DNA of 64,000 nt from CAWUFC02 sp963921335 (GCA_963921335.3 CAWUFC020000002.1:558001-622000), one strand, 5' to 3'. Numbered from the stretch's first letter, positions 22,772-36,500 are shown. Notes: generated from the sequence alone by a model not told the origin. Program-made: numbers and translations.

Positions 22772-25700
22772 AGACCACCCTGGGCAATGGTGGCAACCGA
22801 TACCTCAGAACTGCGCCAGAACATCTGATCAGTAACATCCGCAGTAGAGCCGTCAGCAAAGCTAGCAATGGCCGTGTACTGCTGCGTCGATCTGAGCCCA
22901 ATCGAAGCGTCGACGGGTTCTATCGAAACACTCTCAAGCAGAGCACCGGTCACGGTTACGGGCACCGTCACAGATGGCACATCCCTGTAGGCAGCAGTGA
23001 TCTCTGCACTGCCTTCGCCACGCAGACTTACCAGCCCAGCTGATGATCCGGAGGGCTCCACTTCTGCAACGCTGGTATCGTCGCTACTCCAAACCGTGCT
23101 GGCGGTAACATCCAGACTGCTGCCATCGGTAAACGAGGCGGTGGCGATCAGCTGCTGAGTGGTACCCACCGGCCCCTCTATCGACGCGGGAGTCACATCA
23201 ATGGACACAGCGGTTGCTGCGGTGATTTCAAGTTGCGCTTCACCAATCACACCATCCAGGGTGGCAGTAATGGCAACATCACCCTCGGCATTGGTAGTAG
23301 AAAGGCCGGTTTGATCAATAGAGGCGAGAACAGGATCACTGCTGCGCCAACTCACCTGGGTGGTCAGGTCCGGTGTAGAGCCATCGCTGTATGTGCCCTG
23401 CGCTGCAAACTGAACTTGCTCGCCGACGGGTACGGAAGCCTGTTGGGGTGATACTGCAATGGACTCTAGTACCGCAGTATTCACAAGCACCTCAGCGGTC
23501 TCGTTTATACCGCTGTAGCTCGCTGTAATCGTGGCATTGCCCTCAGCAACACCTCTGACCAAACCTCCCTCGCTGCCGCTCGCAACCACCGTGGCAATGC
23601 TGCTATCAGAGGATGTCCAACTACTTTGACTGCTGACCACTTCGTTGGTGCCATCGCTGTAGAAGGCAGTCAAGGTCAGGGCCTGTTCGCGGCCGACAGG
23701 TAAATCGAGAGAACTCGGCGAAATTTGTAAATCAACAACCAGCGCTGCGGTAGCAACCAACACAGAGCTGTCTTTAAACACCGCTCCGTCCGCTGCCGAG
23801 AACGTGGCAGAAATAGTAGAGCTACCGGCGGTCAGAGTGGTGGCATTACCTTCACCATCAACCACGGCTACAGCTTTGTCACTGCTGTTCCAGCTAGATA
23901 GCGCGGAAACATCGCGTGGAGAATTATCTGAATAGTAGGCCCACGCAGTAAATTTCTGTGTATTCCCGGCTGGCAAGCTGGCCTCGCCTGGAAGAACCAC
24001 AAAACGTTCTACAATCGCATCCACGCCAGTGACCTGAGCGGATGAATTAAAACCTCTGTAATTGGCGGTCACCTGCGCAGTACCCAAACCGCGAGCTGTC
24101 ACAGTACCCGCTAAAACCCCGTCGGCAACCACCTCGATAATACTGGCATTGGCACTCTGCCAATTGGCTTCAGTGGTGACCTCTTCAAGGCCGCCATCGC
24201 TGAGCTCGGCATAGAGTTTTAAACGGGAGTTCGTACCAATGGGCAATTCCAGCTGCACAGGATCGACCTGTATACCAACAACTTCAGCATCGGTAACCGT
24301 CAATGTGGTATCCGCAGAAACTGTGGTCAGAATCGCTCGCAGAGCACCACTCGGAGGGGTGTAAATCGCAGATATCGTGGTTTCTCCTGCGACTCCCGTT
24401 GTAGCGAGGCCAACGCTGTCGATGCGTGCTACATCCTGATCACTACTGGCCCAGCTAACCTGCTCGGTCAGGTCCTGGTTGCTGCCGTCGCTGTAGATAC
24501 CGATGGCTTTGTATTGCTGGCTCAGGCCGGAGGCAACGCTGGCATTCTCAGGTTCAATTGCCAGTTGCTCCAGAACCGCTGCAGTAACGGTAACGGGCAC
24601 ATCTTCACTTGCGCCACCGAAACTGGCCGTAACGGTGGTACTACCCTCGCCCACCAGACCAACCAGTCCGCCGCCGGCTCCGCTGGACACTATGGCGACA
24701 CTTCCGTTCTGACTGGTCCAGAGCGATTGTGTGGTCACATCCTGAGTAGTTGAGTTGCTGTAGGTTGCCTCGGCTTTCAACTGCACGCTGGTACCCAGCG
24801 CTCCCTCAACCAGCGCCGGGGTGATTGTCAGGCTTTCTACTGTCGCTGCAGTCACCTCCAACTGAGCGTCATCAGTGCTCGACTCGAAGCTCGCGGTAAT
24901 CACCGCATTACCGGCACCCACCGCTGTCGCCAGACCACTGGCTGGATCAACCGTCGCTACGGTGCCATCACTGCTGGTCCATGCCGCCTCAGCTGACACA
25001 TCCCTGCTGGTGTTATCACCGTAATATGCTGTCGCAGTGAATTTCTGAGTCGTACCATCGGCAATACTGGCTTGCCCTGGAGTCACCACAAAGTCCACCA
25101 GCAAAGCATCGGTCACTGTCACCTGTACCGAATCTGCCTCACCATCAAACTCGGCGGCCAACGTTGTGACACCCGAACTCTTCAGGCTCACCGTACCCGC
25201 ACCAATACCCGTTGTGACCACCGAGGCAACCTGGGTATCCATCACACTCCAGGTCGCCTGCTCGCTCACCTCACTGTCAGTACCATCCGAGTAGGTCGCG
25301 ATCAACTGCCGCACCGCCTGGGTGCCGGCAGGCCCTTCAACTTCGCCTGGCACGATGCGCACACTCTGCAGCAAGGCGTCTGTGACTGTGAGTTGAGCAG
25401 TCTGCTGCAAGCCGCTGCCCGGCTCGCTTGCCGTTATGATCACATCACCCGTCTTATAGGTGCGCGCTAGCCCCGAGGTATTGATAGAGGCGACTTCGTT
25501 ATCGCTGCTGGTCCAGAACACCTCATCGGTCAGGTCCGAGGTGCTTTGATCTGAGTACACACCCGTGGCGACATACTGCTGGCTCACACCCGCTGCAACA
25601 GCTGCACTCTGAGGTGCGACCTGCAGTTCAACCAACTGCGCCGCTACTACAGTAACATCAACCAGGTACTCCTCATCGGCGTAAGCAGCTTTTATTTGGG

Positions 25701-28700
25701 TACTGCCTTCCTGCTTGAGAGTGACCAGCCCCTTGTCACCAGCGCTATTGCCCACACTGGCAATTGCAGCGTCGTCCGACATCCAGGTGGTATCTGCGGT
25801 CACTTCGCGCTGATCGCTATTGCTGAAGACTGCATAAGCCTTCAGTTGCTCTGTTGTGCCCTGAGGCCCCTCGACCTTGCCAGGAATCACCTGGAAGTCG
25901 GTCACCACAGCTTCAGTAACGGTAAGACTCGCTTCGTCGGTCTGGTTATCGAAGCTGGCACTAACCAGCGCATCACCTGGCATTAAGGCGGTCACAAGAC
26001 CTTCACTGCTGACCTGAGCGATCTCAGAGGGTTCTATGCTCCAGTTGGCACTGGTGGTGATCGACTCGCTGGTGCCATCCCCATAGAATGCCGTGGCCTC
26101 AAATTGTTGGCTAGTTCCGTCTGGCAGAGTCGCACTCGATGGCGTGACTTCTATCCTATCCAGCAGCGCTTCGGTGACTGTGACATCCACGCCTGCACGG
26201 CGATTCTGGTAGATCGCGATCAGGCGAGTCGCACCTTTACTCAGCAAGCTCACCTCACCAGCGCCGGTGCCAGTGCTCACCACACTCGCCACATCGGGTT
26301 TACCGGTAAACCAGGTCGCATCTTCGGTAACCAATGCAGTACTGCCATCACTGTACTGAGCCTGCAAGGTACGCTGAACAGTTATCCCAGCCGGCCCTTC
26401 CACAGGGCCTTCAACAATGTTTACCCCAAACAATTCAGCAGCGGTAACCACCAGCGGCACGGTGGCATCAACATCGACAGAACGCGTAGATGCGGTTATT
26501 CCGGCATAAGTCGCTGTGATATCGGTATTGCCAGCAACGAGCGCGCTAGCCAAACCGCCGTCGGCGATCGTTGCTACACCTTTATCACTGCTGGTCCAGC
26601 TGACATCAGCAGTCAGGTCCTGACTCGTGTTATCACTGTAAATACCGGTGGCACTGTACTGCACTGTATTGCCAGCGGGCACCTGCGCGTTATCCGGCGA
26701 CAACACCAGTTCGAGCAGAACAGCCGCAGTTGCGGTTACCGGGATGCTTGTGCTGAGGCCACCATATGAGGCAGAGACTGTGGTCGTGCCCACACCTACA
26801 AGAATACCCATACCTGCGTCAGCGCCGCTGGGTATCACCTGGGCCACGCTGAAATCGTCCGATATCCAGGTGGCGTCAGCCGTCACATCCTGTTTACTGC
26901 CATCGCTGAAGGTCGCGTTGAGTTGAAGCTGGCCGGAAGTGCCCACAGGCGCATTAACTTCACCTGGGAAGATAGTGAGTGAATCCAGCTCGGCGGCAGT
27001 AACCGTTAACGCCCCGGAACCCTGCTCACCCTGATATTGAGCACTTATCGTTGCCGACCCTTCCGCATTAGCAATAGCCAGCCCACCTGGCACTACACTA
27101 GCGACGTCCGTATCGCTACTCTCCCAGGCTGCAGCATCTGTAATGTCGACGCTACTGTTATCACTGTACACCGCTGTGGCCGCGTATTGCTGGGTCACCC
27201 CAACGGCTAAAGAGGCATTTCCTGGATCGACCACCACCCGATCGAGAACCGCCGCGGTCACATCCACATTGATAGAGTCAGTCGCTTCCCCAAAACTGGC
27301 GCTAATCTGGGTTGTGCCAACGGTCAGCAGTTCGACATAACCTGCCGTTGCCCCTGTGGGCACCACCGTCACCACATCGTAATCATCGCTTAACCAGGTT
27401 GCCTGGGTGGTGACAGTTTCGGTGGTGCCATCGGTATAAGTTGCCTGCAACTGCAACTGCGCACTGCTACCGGCAGGGCCCGTGAGAATGCCCGGCTGAA
27501 TACTGACACTGGCCACCTCGGCAGACGTTACCGTCAGGTCAACCGTTGCTGCCTGATTTCGCTGCAGAGCTCGCGTACTAGCAGATAAACCGGCATATGC
27601 AGCGGTGATTTCGGTTGTACCAACCGACAGCGTGCTGGCTACGCCTCCTGCGGCGATGGTTGCGACAGCCTGGTCGCTACTGCTCCAACTCACCTCGCTA
27701 GTGAGGTCTTCACTGCTACCGTCTGAGAATATGCCGGTGGCACTGTAATTCACTTCCAGGCCAAGGGGCACTGCCGCGTCATCGGGCAGCACAATCAACC
27801 GTTCCAGCGAGGCCTCGGTAACAGTCACAACAATGCTGTCATTCAGGTCGCCAAACTGTGCACTTACGTCAGCCGTACCTGGCTGCAGCAATTCACCGCT
27901 GCCAGCGTTGGGACCGCTGGTCTGGATGAACACTATGTCGGGATCGCTGGACTGCCAGCTCGCTTGTGCCGTGACATCCAGCACAATGCCGTCACTGTAA
28001 GTCGCGTAGAGCGTAAGGCGCCCGACGGTGCCTACCGGTGCTGTTACCTCTGCAGGTTCAATTGTCACAGACACAGGCACCGCAGCTGTAGATATAACGC
28101 CGGCCACGCCCTGTTGCTCACCAAACTTGGCGACCACACGAGTGTCGCCCACTGCAGTGGTGGTGACAGTACCACCAGGAACAACTTGAGCAATCAGCTC
28201 GTTCTCGACAGACCAGGCCGATGTTGCACTTACGTCAACGCTACTATTATCGCTGTATATAGCCGTAGCCTCGTAAGTAAAGCTGGTACCTACTGGAATG
28301 CCTTTGTCAATGGGTGTCACCACTACCCCGCAACTCAGCGCCACTCACCAACACATCCACGCTCGTGGTCAGCCCTGCGAAGGTCGCAGACAGTTCTGTG
28401 GAGCCCTCAACCAGCAAACTGACCAGTCCAGCGTTAGCGCCGCTGAACACGACGTCGGCGACCAATGGATCAGCCGTGGTCCACTTGCCCTGTTCCGTGA
28501 CCGTCTCAGTACGACCATCGCTGTAGGTTGCCTGAAAGGTTTGCTGCTGTTCGGTGCCTGCAGCGCCTTCGACATTACCTTCAGGGATCTGAATCGAAAC
28601 CACTTCAGCATCGGTCACGGTAAGGCTGGTAACGTCGCCGATAGAACTAGATGCCGACCTTGACGTTGCAGTTAAGCCGGCAAGCTGGCGCTGATGTCGG

Positions 28701-30580
28701 TGACACCCTCGCTATAGGTGTTTGCGACCCCGTCATTGTCTATGGCAGCGACAGCAGTATTGCTGCTACCCCAGTTAACCTGGTCGGTCAGGTCCTGATT
28801 GCTGCCGTCACTGAAAATACCCTGCGCCGCATAAGCCAGCGCGTTACCCAGCGGCACTTCTGTATCACGCGGTGTGATCTGCAGCTCAACCAGTTCTGCC
28901 TGTGTGACCTCAATCAGACTGTCGGAACTCAGTGACTGATAGGTACCACTGACCATGGCGTTACCAACGCCCATCGCGGTAGCTATACCGGCATCAGTAC
29001 CAGAGGTAACAATGCTGACTACAGTTTCGTCGCTGGACTGCCAGGTTGCACTGGCGGTGACATCCTGTTGCGAATCGTCGCTAAACCGCGCATAAAGTCG
29101 CAGCTGACCCGCAGTACCAACGGGGACAGTGGCGGACGGTGGATCAACCTGAACGCTGACCAATGTAGCAGCAGTGACTTCAAGGTCGGCAACTGCACTG
29201 ACTTCAAAAAACAAGGCTGAAATAACCGTGCTACCTGCCGCAATACCCGTAGCCAGCCCGCCGGGCTCTACGCTGGCCACAGAGGTATCAGAACTGGTCC
29301 AGGCCGCCGACCCTGTCACATCAACAATATCGCCGTTATTGTATTCGGCGGTTGCAGCGTATTGCTGAGTCAGGCCAGCCGCTACTGATGCCACCAAGGG
29401 TGTAACTGTCAGTTTGATCAGTGCAGGCTCGGTCACCGTAACGGGGACGTCTGTCTGCAGGCCACCAAAACTGGCACGAACATCGGTACTGCCCGCGGCC
29501 AGCAAGCTCACCAGGCCCGCATCGGAGCCTGTCGCTACAACACTGGCTACCGCGCTGTTCAGACTGGTCCAAGTTGCGGACTGGGTCACGTCCGCGGTTT
29601 GACTGTCGCTGTAAGTCGCCTGCAGGGTGAGCTGGGAGTCTGTTCCTGCGGGCCCTTCAACGGGTCCAGGCAGGATAACGATAGATTCCAGAACCGCTGC
29701 TGTCACCGTGAGAGTGGTGGACTTAGTCAGCCCCTCAAACTCGGCAGAGATCGTCGTCGTCCCCGCTGTAGCACCAAGGGCCAAACCGGTACTATCAATT
29801 GATGCCGTCTCCGGCGTACCGCTGCTCCATTGAGTCTGGTTGGTTACGTTCTGGTTGGAGCCATCGCTATAAATGGCAAACGCCGTATATTGAAGTTCTA
29901 CGCCCGCAGCGATAAAAGCGTCCAGCGGACTTATCACCAACTCTTCAAGCAGTGCTGCGGTGACTTCCACCGGAATACTGCGATTAAGCCCGCCAAAGTC
30001 GGCACTGACCGTTGCTGTGCCTACAGTTTTCAGGGTGAGCAAACCTGCCTGCGCACCAGTGGCGACAACTGAAGCCACATCAGGCGTATCACTACTCCAC
30101 GTCGCCTGCGTGGTCACTTCTTCCTGGAAGCCATTGCTGTAAGTCGCCAGCAGGCGCAGATTAACCTGGCTGCCAGCCGCTCCAGTGACGGAACCAGGCA
30201 GAATCTGGATATCGACCAGCGTTGCAGCCGTGGCGGTGAGGCTGGCAGAGCCGGTTTTGCCACCAAAGTCAGCTGTAATCGTGGTAGTGCCGGCGATAAG
30301 GGTTGTCGCGAGACCGAAGCCGTTTATCGTGGCGACACTGGTATCACTACTGCCCCAGCTCGCCTGGCTGGTGATATCTGCGGTTGAATCGTCTTGGTAG
30401 ACCGCGGTGGCCATAAATTGCTGCTGCAGGCCGGCCACCACAGTAGCACTGGCTGGACTGACTGTTATCTCTAGCAGCGGAATGGCCGACACAGACAGGC
30501 TGGCTGTATCCGTATAGGTTTCACCCTCGTAGAAGAAGGTACCAGTGATAGTGGTGCTGCCCTCGGCCAATGCCGTAGCC
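22772..30580 (-). repeat. Copy B of the 7.8-kb tandem duplication
   Basis: This copy is directly adjacent to copy A. The offset to copy A is 7,812 nt up to about 28.3 kb, 7,810 nt at 28521 and 7,809 nt from 29471 on, which shows a net loss of 2 nt and then 1 nt in copy B. The junction module at about 22.77 kb is a chimera: its N-terminal half resembles the module at 15.0 kb and its C-terminal half the one at 30.6 kb. Confidence 0.85.
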
Positions 30581-33500
30581 AGGCCGCCGGCGGAAATACT
30601 GGCAACAGCGCCATCGGAAGATCCCCAATTGAGCTGTTCAACAGGTACGGTGCTACCGTCATCCAAACGCACCAGGGCGGTGTATTGCTGGGTGTCACCA
30701 GCAAAGAGCGCGGCGGTTTCAGGGGCAATTTCAAGCGCGACAATCTCAGGTTCAGCCGGCAATACACTGAGTGCAGCAACACCCTCGGCGCTACCGCCAC
30801 TGAAATTGTAGATCGCCTTGATGATGACGCTGCCCTCTTCCAGGCCGGTGGCAACATTGCCGCTCATCGCCGCGATGGCAGGGTCAGATGATTCCCAAAG
30901 GACATCACCTGTCACATCAAACGGGTCACCGTTAACGGGTACCGCAGTTGCCGTATAAGCCTGAATATCGCCAATTAGTACACCGGCATCAGCGGGCTCG
31001 ACTTCGAGCCGGAGAATTTCAAAATCCGGCGGTCTTACCGCCAGCCGTGCCGTGCCGACGCTCAGCACACCGTCAAGCGTATAGCTGGCGCTGATCTGAA
31101 CCTGGCCCTCGCTGACACCTTCGGCAACGCCATCGCCGCCTACAAATGCAATGGATGAGTCGCTGGATTGCCAGGTGGACACGGACGTCACATCCAGATT
31201 AGAGCCATCGCTCAATAATGCTGTGGCTGTATAGGCGACCTGATCACCGATTGATACGGTCGCCACAGAAGGCGTTACCAGAATTTCATCAATGACCACA
31301 GCATCCGAAAGCACCTCAAGCTCGGCACTGTCTGCAAAGGTATCGTCGCCCAGATTCAGGGTTGCTGTGATCTGAACATTACCGGGTGACTGGCCGGTAG
31401 CCAGCCCCGGCCCATCAATACTGGCTATATTGCTATCTGAAGAAACCCAGCTGACATCCTCGGTGATGACCACGGGCGGGGCATCGACCAAAATAGCAGT
31501 GGCTGTATAGCTCTGCTGTGCACCAACCAGGATGGAACTGCTCGCAGGATCAACCTGGATGCGTTCAATGACAAACTCGGCATCGCGTACTTCCAGATCG
31601 GCACTACCGGTGTAAACAACACCGTCATAGAGGAACTCGACCTTTATCTCAGTGACGCCGACAGTCAGCATTGTCGCCAGGCCAGTTGCGTCAATACTGG
31701 CCACCACAGCGTCAGTGGAAAACCAGCTCAGGTTGTCGGTGAGGGGAACTTCAGTATTGTCGCTAAGCACCGCTGTCGCGGTGTATTGCTGGGTCATGCC
31801 GGTCAGCAGAACAGCTGTGACCGGGTCAACGCGAATTTCGCGGATGGTGATGTCTTCGGGCTTAACGGTCAGAGTGCCACTGCCCTAAAACACGGCAGCG
31901 TTGTATTCCAAGCGTGCCTTGATAATCGCGTCACCCTCAGCAACGCCAATGGCCAAACCCGTCGAACTAACCCGCGCGATGCCAGAGTTGTCACTGGACC
32001 AGTTTACATCGCGGGTCACATCGCGATCACTGCCATCGCTGAGTATCACTCGGGCTGTATACTGCTGTTGATCACCCACCAGCACCTCAGCCGTAACCGG
32101 CTCAACCACCAGTTCCTCGATTTCCACAGACTGCGGCAAGACCGTCAAACCGGCGACGCCGGAATACGGATCACCCTGGTAAATCAGGGTCGCCGTGATC
32201 TGGGTGTCGCCCTCTTGCAAACCTTCAGCTAAACCGGTCACATCGACGACGGCCACTGCCGAATTTGAGCTGGTCCAATCCACCTGGTTGGTGACAGGGC
32301 GGCTGCTGCCGTCGGTAAGAATTGCAGTGGCTTCAAATTGCTGGCTGGCGCCCTCCAAAATTTCCGCGCTGGCGGGGCTAACCTGTATTTCCTGTATTCC
32401 TATAGCGGGCGGAAGTACAGTAATCGCTGCGGCATCAGCATAAGTCTGACCCTCATAACTCAAGGAGGCATTGATAGAGGTATTGCCTTCGCTGACACCG
32501 GTCGCCAAGCCCGCGCTGTCCACATGAGCGACCGCTGGGTCTCCCGAGGTCCACGCGACTCGTGTTGTCACATCCTCGCTGCTGCCATCACTAAGCCGGA
32601 CGCTGGCAGTAAAGTTCTGGCTGCCGCCTTCCAGAACCTCGGCTGCCGGCGGGGAAACCTCTAATGCGAGAATCTCGACATCATCAGGTTTAACCGTTAT
32701 GAAACCGGTATCAGAGAAGCTGCCTTCGCTGAGTACCAGCGTTGCGCTAATGCCCGCCGTACCAGGACTGATACCGGTGGCTTGTCCAATACTGTCGACA
32801 TCGGCCACCGCCGGCGAATCAGATACCCATTGCACATCGCCGGTGACATCGCGCTGGCTGCCATCACTCAAAACGGCCGCTGCCGAAAAGTTTTCGTTGC
32901 CACCCACCAATACTTCAGACGTCGGCGGAGATACCACGATTTCGGTAACCACCACTTCGCCACCACCGACCGTCAGCGTCCCGAAAGCAGTGAAAACAGC
33001 TTCAGCGGCACTGTAGCTCGCAATAATCTGCGCGACGCCAGGGTTACTGCCACTAGCCAGACCGCGCTCGTCAACATAGGCCACGCCGGTGTCGGAAGAA
33101 GCCCACCCAGATACCGAAGTCACATCTTCCGTGGTCCCGTCTTCATACACAGCGGTAGCCGTATACTGAACAGTTCCGCCGACAAGAATAGACTCGCCTA
33201 GCGGGGTGACCACGAGTTCAGTGACCTCAACAACCGTTGGAATAACTTCCAATTGTGCATTACCAATCCAGCTAATGCCTTCAACCTCAATCAGTGCAAC
33301 CACGGGCGTGGAACCCGGGCCCACACCCGTCACAATGCCAGTGTTCGGCTCTGCCACGGCTATGGCTTCGTCACCGGTGGTCCAGGTCGCTTGCTCCGTC
33401 ACGACGATGCTGGAACCGTCCTCGAGTATCAAACGCGCGGTGTAGGCGACCTGATTGCCGGTGTAAACCGTCTGCAAGGCAGGCTCAACCACAATGTCTG

Positions 33501-36500
33501 TTATGGCTGCGTTATTGACCGTGAGTGTGGCAGCGTCGCTGGCACTGCTATCCATATACTGATAGCGCGCATTGATGTCAGCCTCGCCTACAGCAAGGCC
33601 TGTGGCCAGGCCCGTCGCGCTGACCTGTGCAATCTCCGGCGCTGAGCTGGTCCAACTGGCCTGGGTAGTCACATCGGTGCTACTGCCATCGCTGAAACGG
33701 GCTATCGCCCTGAACTGCTGATCGCCCTCTACAATCACTGAGGCAACCACAGGCTCTACACTCAGCCCAGTCAGGCTGATATCCGCTCGCGCCGACAATG
33801 TTGCGGATGCTTCGTACTCGACACCTTCATAATTACCACGAGCAAAAATTTGCGACACACCCGCAGAAAGCCCAGTGGCGAAACCGCTACTATCCACGTG
33901 GGCGATATCACCCTCTGAGGATGTCCAGTTCACTGCATCAGTAACGTCAATGACATTACCGTCCACCAGGGTAACCTGAGCGAAAAACTGCTGCCCGCCG
34001 CCAACACCGATAGATGCAACGGCCGGAATAACGGCAAAATCGATAATAGTATCGCTGCTAACAATCAGCGTCGCCGTATCTGTTAAGCTATCGCCGCCCA
34101 CCACAAGTGTGGCGCGAACTGTTGTCTCCCCCGCCGTCAATCCGGAAATTTCTCCGGGCGCAACCACAGCGGCGACACTGGAATCATCAACCTGCCAACT
34201 GGCGTCTTCCGTTACGACAACGCTGGTGCCATCACTGAGTATTGCGGTAGCTGTGTAGAAGACGCTGCTGCCCTCTACCGTATTCTGGGACGATGGGGAT
34301 ACCACAAGGTTGGTGACGTTAGCGTTGGCTTTAACGGTAAGCACCGCAGTGCCCACAAGATCCTCGGAAAGGCTCCTGCCATTGAATCGAGCCCTAATTT
34401 CAACCACTCCGGGACTGATTCCCAATGCATTACCGGCTTGGTCGATCTGGGCCACACCACTATCACTCGAGGACCAGTCCACTGCACCTGTCACATCAAT
34501 AGTACTACCGTCACTCAGCCTGGCTCGAGCAGAGTAACTTTGGGTGTCGTTAACCAGCACCTGGCTGACGATGGGATCAACAATAATCTGCTCGATGGTG
34601 AGATCGCCGGGCTCAACGATCAACTCGCCGCTATCTTCAAGAATCCCATCGCCCACCTGCAGGGTTGCGACGATGCGCGCGTTACCGGGCCTTTCAGCGA
34701 ATGCCAGGCCGGTACTGCCTACCGCTGCAACCGCGGTATCGGTTGAGGTCCAGACCACAGAATCAGTAACATCATCTCGCAACCCATTGTCGAGGACTAG
34801 TTGCGCGGTGTACTGCTGCGTATCACCCACCACGGCTCGAGCAGATACAGGGTTAACGATGAGTTCACCGGGTATGCCTTCACCTCCGATCACCCGCACA
34901 GCCGCAGTACGCTCGATGGGTTCTAGGCCAACAAAGCGGGACGCTCGAATAGTGGTTTCACCTGTCTCCAGGCCGAGGGCAAGGCCGCGACCAAAGTCAT
35001 CAGAGTTGCTGACGATTAGCACATCGCCATCATCAGTCTGCCAGGCCACTTCCGCTGTAATGTTGCGCGTACTGCCATCCGCGTAGTTTCCAATCGCCTC
35101 AAACTGCTGTGTGGTCAGGCTCTGTAGAGTGACATCAGGGGGTCGAACATCGATCGAAACCAACTCCCCGGCACCATCTTCCGACACTTCCAGCCTGGCG
35201 TTGCCGGTTTCATTGGAGAAGCTGGCTGTGACCTCGACCACACCAGGCGCTAAAGCTATGGCGACTCCAGGTGCAGACACATCCGAAGTTAATGTTGCTA
35301 CGCTCTCATCCGAACTCAGCCAGACCGCGTCACGAGTAATATCGACAGCGCTTCCATCTTCAAGATAGGCAATCGCCTGGTACTGCAAGGCAGAACCCAC
35401 TTGGATGGTTTCATCCGGCGGGAAAATATCGATCTTTTCAATGGGGTTTTCGCCATCGGGATCAAGCACAACGATATTGGTCGTGTCACTCAGGCCTTCG
35501 AAGGTGGCCGCTACTGCACCTATCCCTTCCGTCAGCGCGGTCGCCAGGCCCTCTTCGCCAACGTCGCTACTAAAACGGAGTCGACCATTTGGAGCACCAG
35601 TCCACTCGGCGACCCGTGTCAATTCACCAGCGCTACCATCTGCGTAAATACCTGTCGCAACATATTGCACTGTGCCGCCCACAAAGACGGTTTAGGAACG
35701 AGGCTCAACCACCAGGGAAACCAGAGTGTCCTCTGATACTGCGACCGCAGAGCGCGCCTCAAAACCCAGATAGCGCACCCGCAGCACATCTTCACCTACG
35801 TCAATACCAATCGCTGTGCCGAAATCGGCGAGATCACCGGGGTCCGGTGGAGGTGGGCCATAGGCTTCAATGATGCCGGAGTCATTCTCCAGCTCCCACA
35901 CTGCGTCTTCATCAAAAGTCACATTGACGATGCGACCGTCGCTAAACTGGGCGAAAGCGCGATAATCCTGTGTCGTGCCACGTTTGAGAGACGCCTGTGG
36001 CGGGAAGACGCCCAGCGACCGAAGCTCTGCCTCGGTGACTGTCAGGCTGGCCTCGCCTTCAACACCTTCCTGGGCCGCGGTAATCGTCGCCTCCCCCTCG
36101 GCCAGACCGGTGGCGAGTCCCTCTTCATTGATGCTGGCTATCGCGGGGTCTTCACTAGCCCAAGTGACCGTGGCGCTGACATCCCTGCGACTACCATCGG
36201 TATAGACGCCAGTAGCGGTATAGACCTGCTGCAGACCCACCGGCACCTCTGCGGATGCTGGGCTGATTTCGATGCTGGATAGAACAGGTTGAGGGTTTTC
36301 AAAGTTGGCATCATCACCGTCGCTGCAGGCGGCAAGCGCCACCACACTAAACAGCGAAACAACCCACCTGCCCAGAACGGACATACAACTCCCAACTCGA
36401 AATCTAACGAAGGTTTTTTGTCTATTTTTCCTTCAATTTCAATAGTTTAGAGCAAATTTCTCGCTTTAGCTAGAAACCACCTTAAACAGCTTCGGAACAA

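Larger units (their letters stand above)
9880..36384 (-). pseudogene. Giant Ig-like (Big_2) repeat lipoprotein/adhesin, interrupted
   Basis: One frame of about 8,830 codons. The start ATG at 36384 has GGGAG upstream; the lipobox LAAC near residue 20, followed by SDGDD, predicts an outer-membrane lipoprotein. Then come about 95 bacterial Ig-like modules of about 90 residues, each with a core like YSDGS..DVT..W.SSD..VA and ending in TVT. The last about 50 residues resemble a CBM5/12 module. The frame is broken by TAA at 35692-35694 and TAG at 31885-31887, 18292-18294, 11827-11829 and 10990-10992, and by small indels near 28681 and 28327 that put 28330-28680 in another frame. Every segment between is open and homologous, so it is either a recent pseudogene or a gene with sequence errors. 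Likely role if intact: long surface adhesin or spacer. Confidence 0.85.

Noticed and set aside
14960..30580. Assembly artefact duplicating the same 7.8 kb
   Set aside because: The two copies differ at many bases and by indels, so they are not a copied contig segment.
9880..36384. Genome-wide reassignment of TAG to glutamine
   Set aside because: Other genes here end normally in TAG, for example the TonB receptor (53466-53468) and the SYLF gene (7566-7568), and one of the five interrupting stops is TAA.
9880..36384. Several separate adhesin genes instead of one interrupted gene
   Set aside because: Only the first segment has a start site and lipobox. The breaks fall inside Ig modules and the reading frame is the same on both sides (apart from the paired indels).
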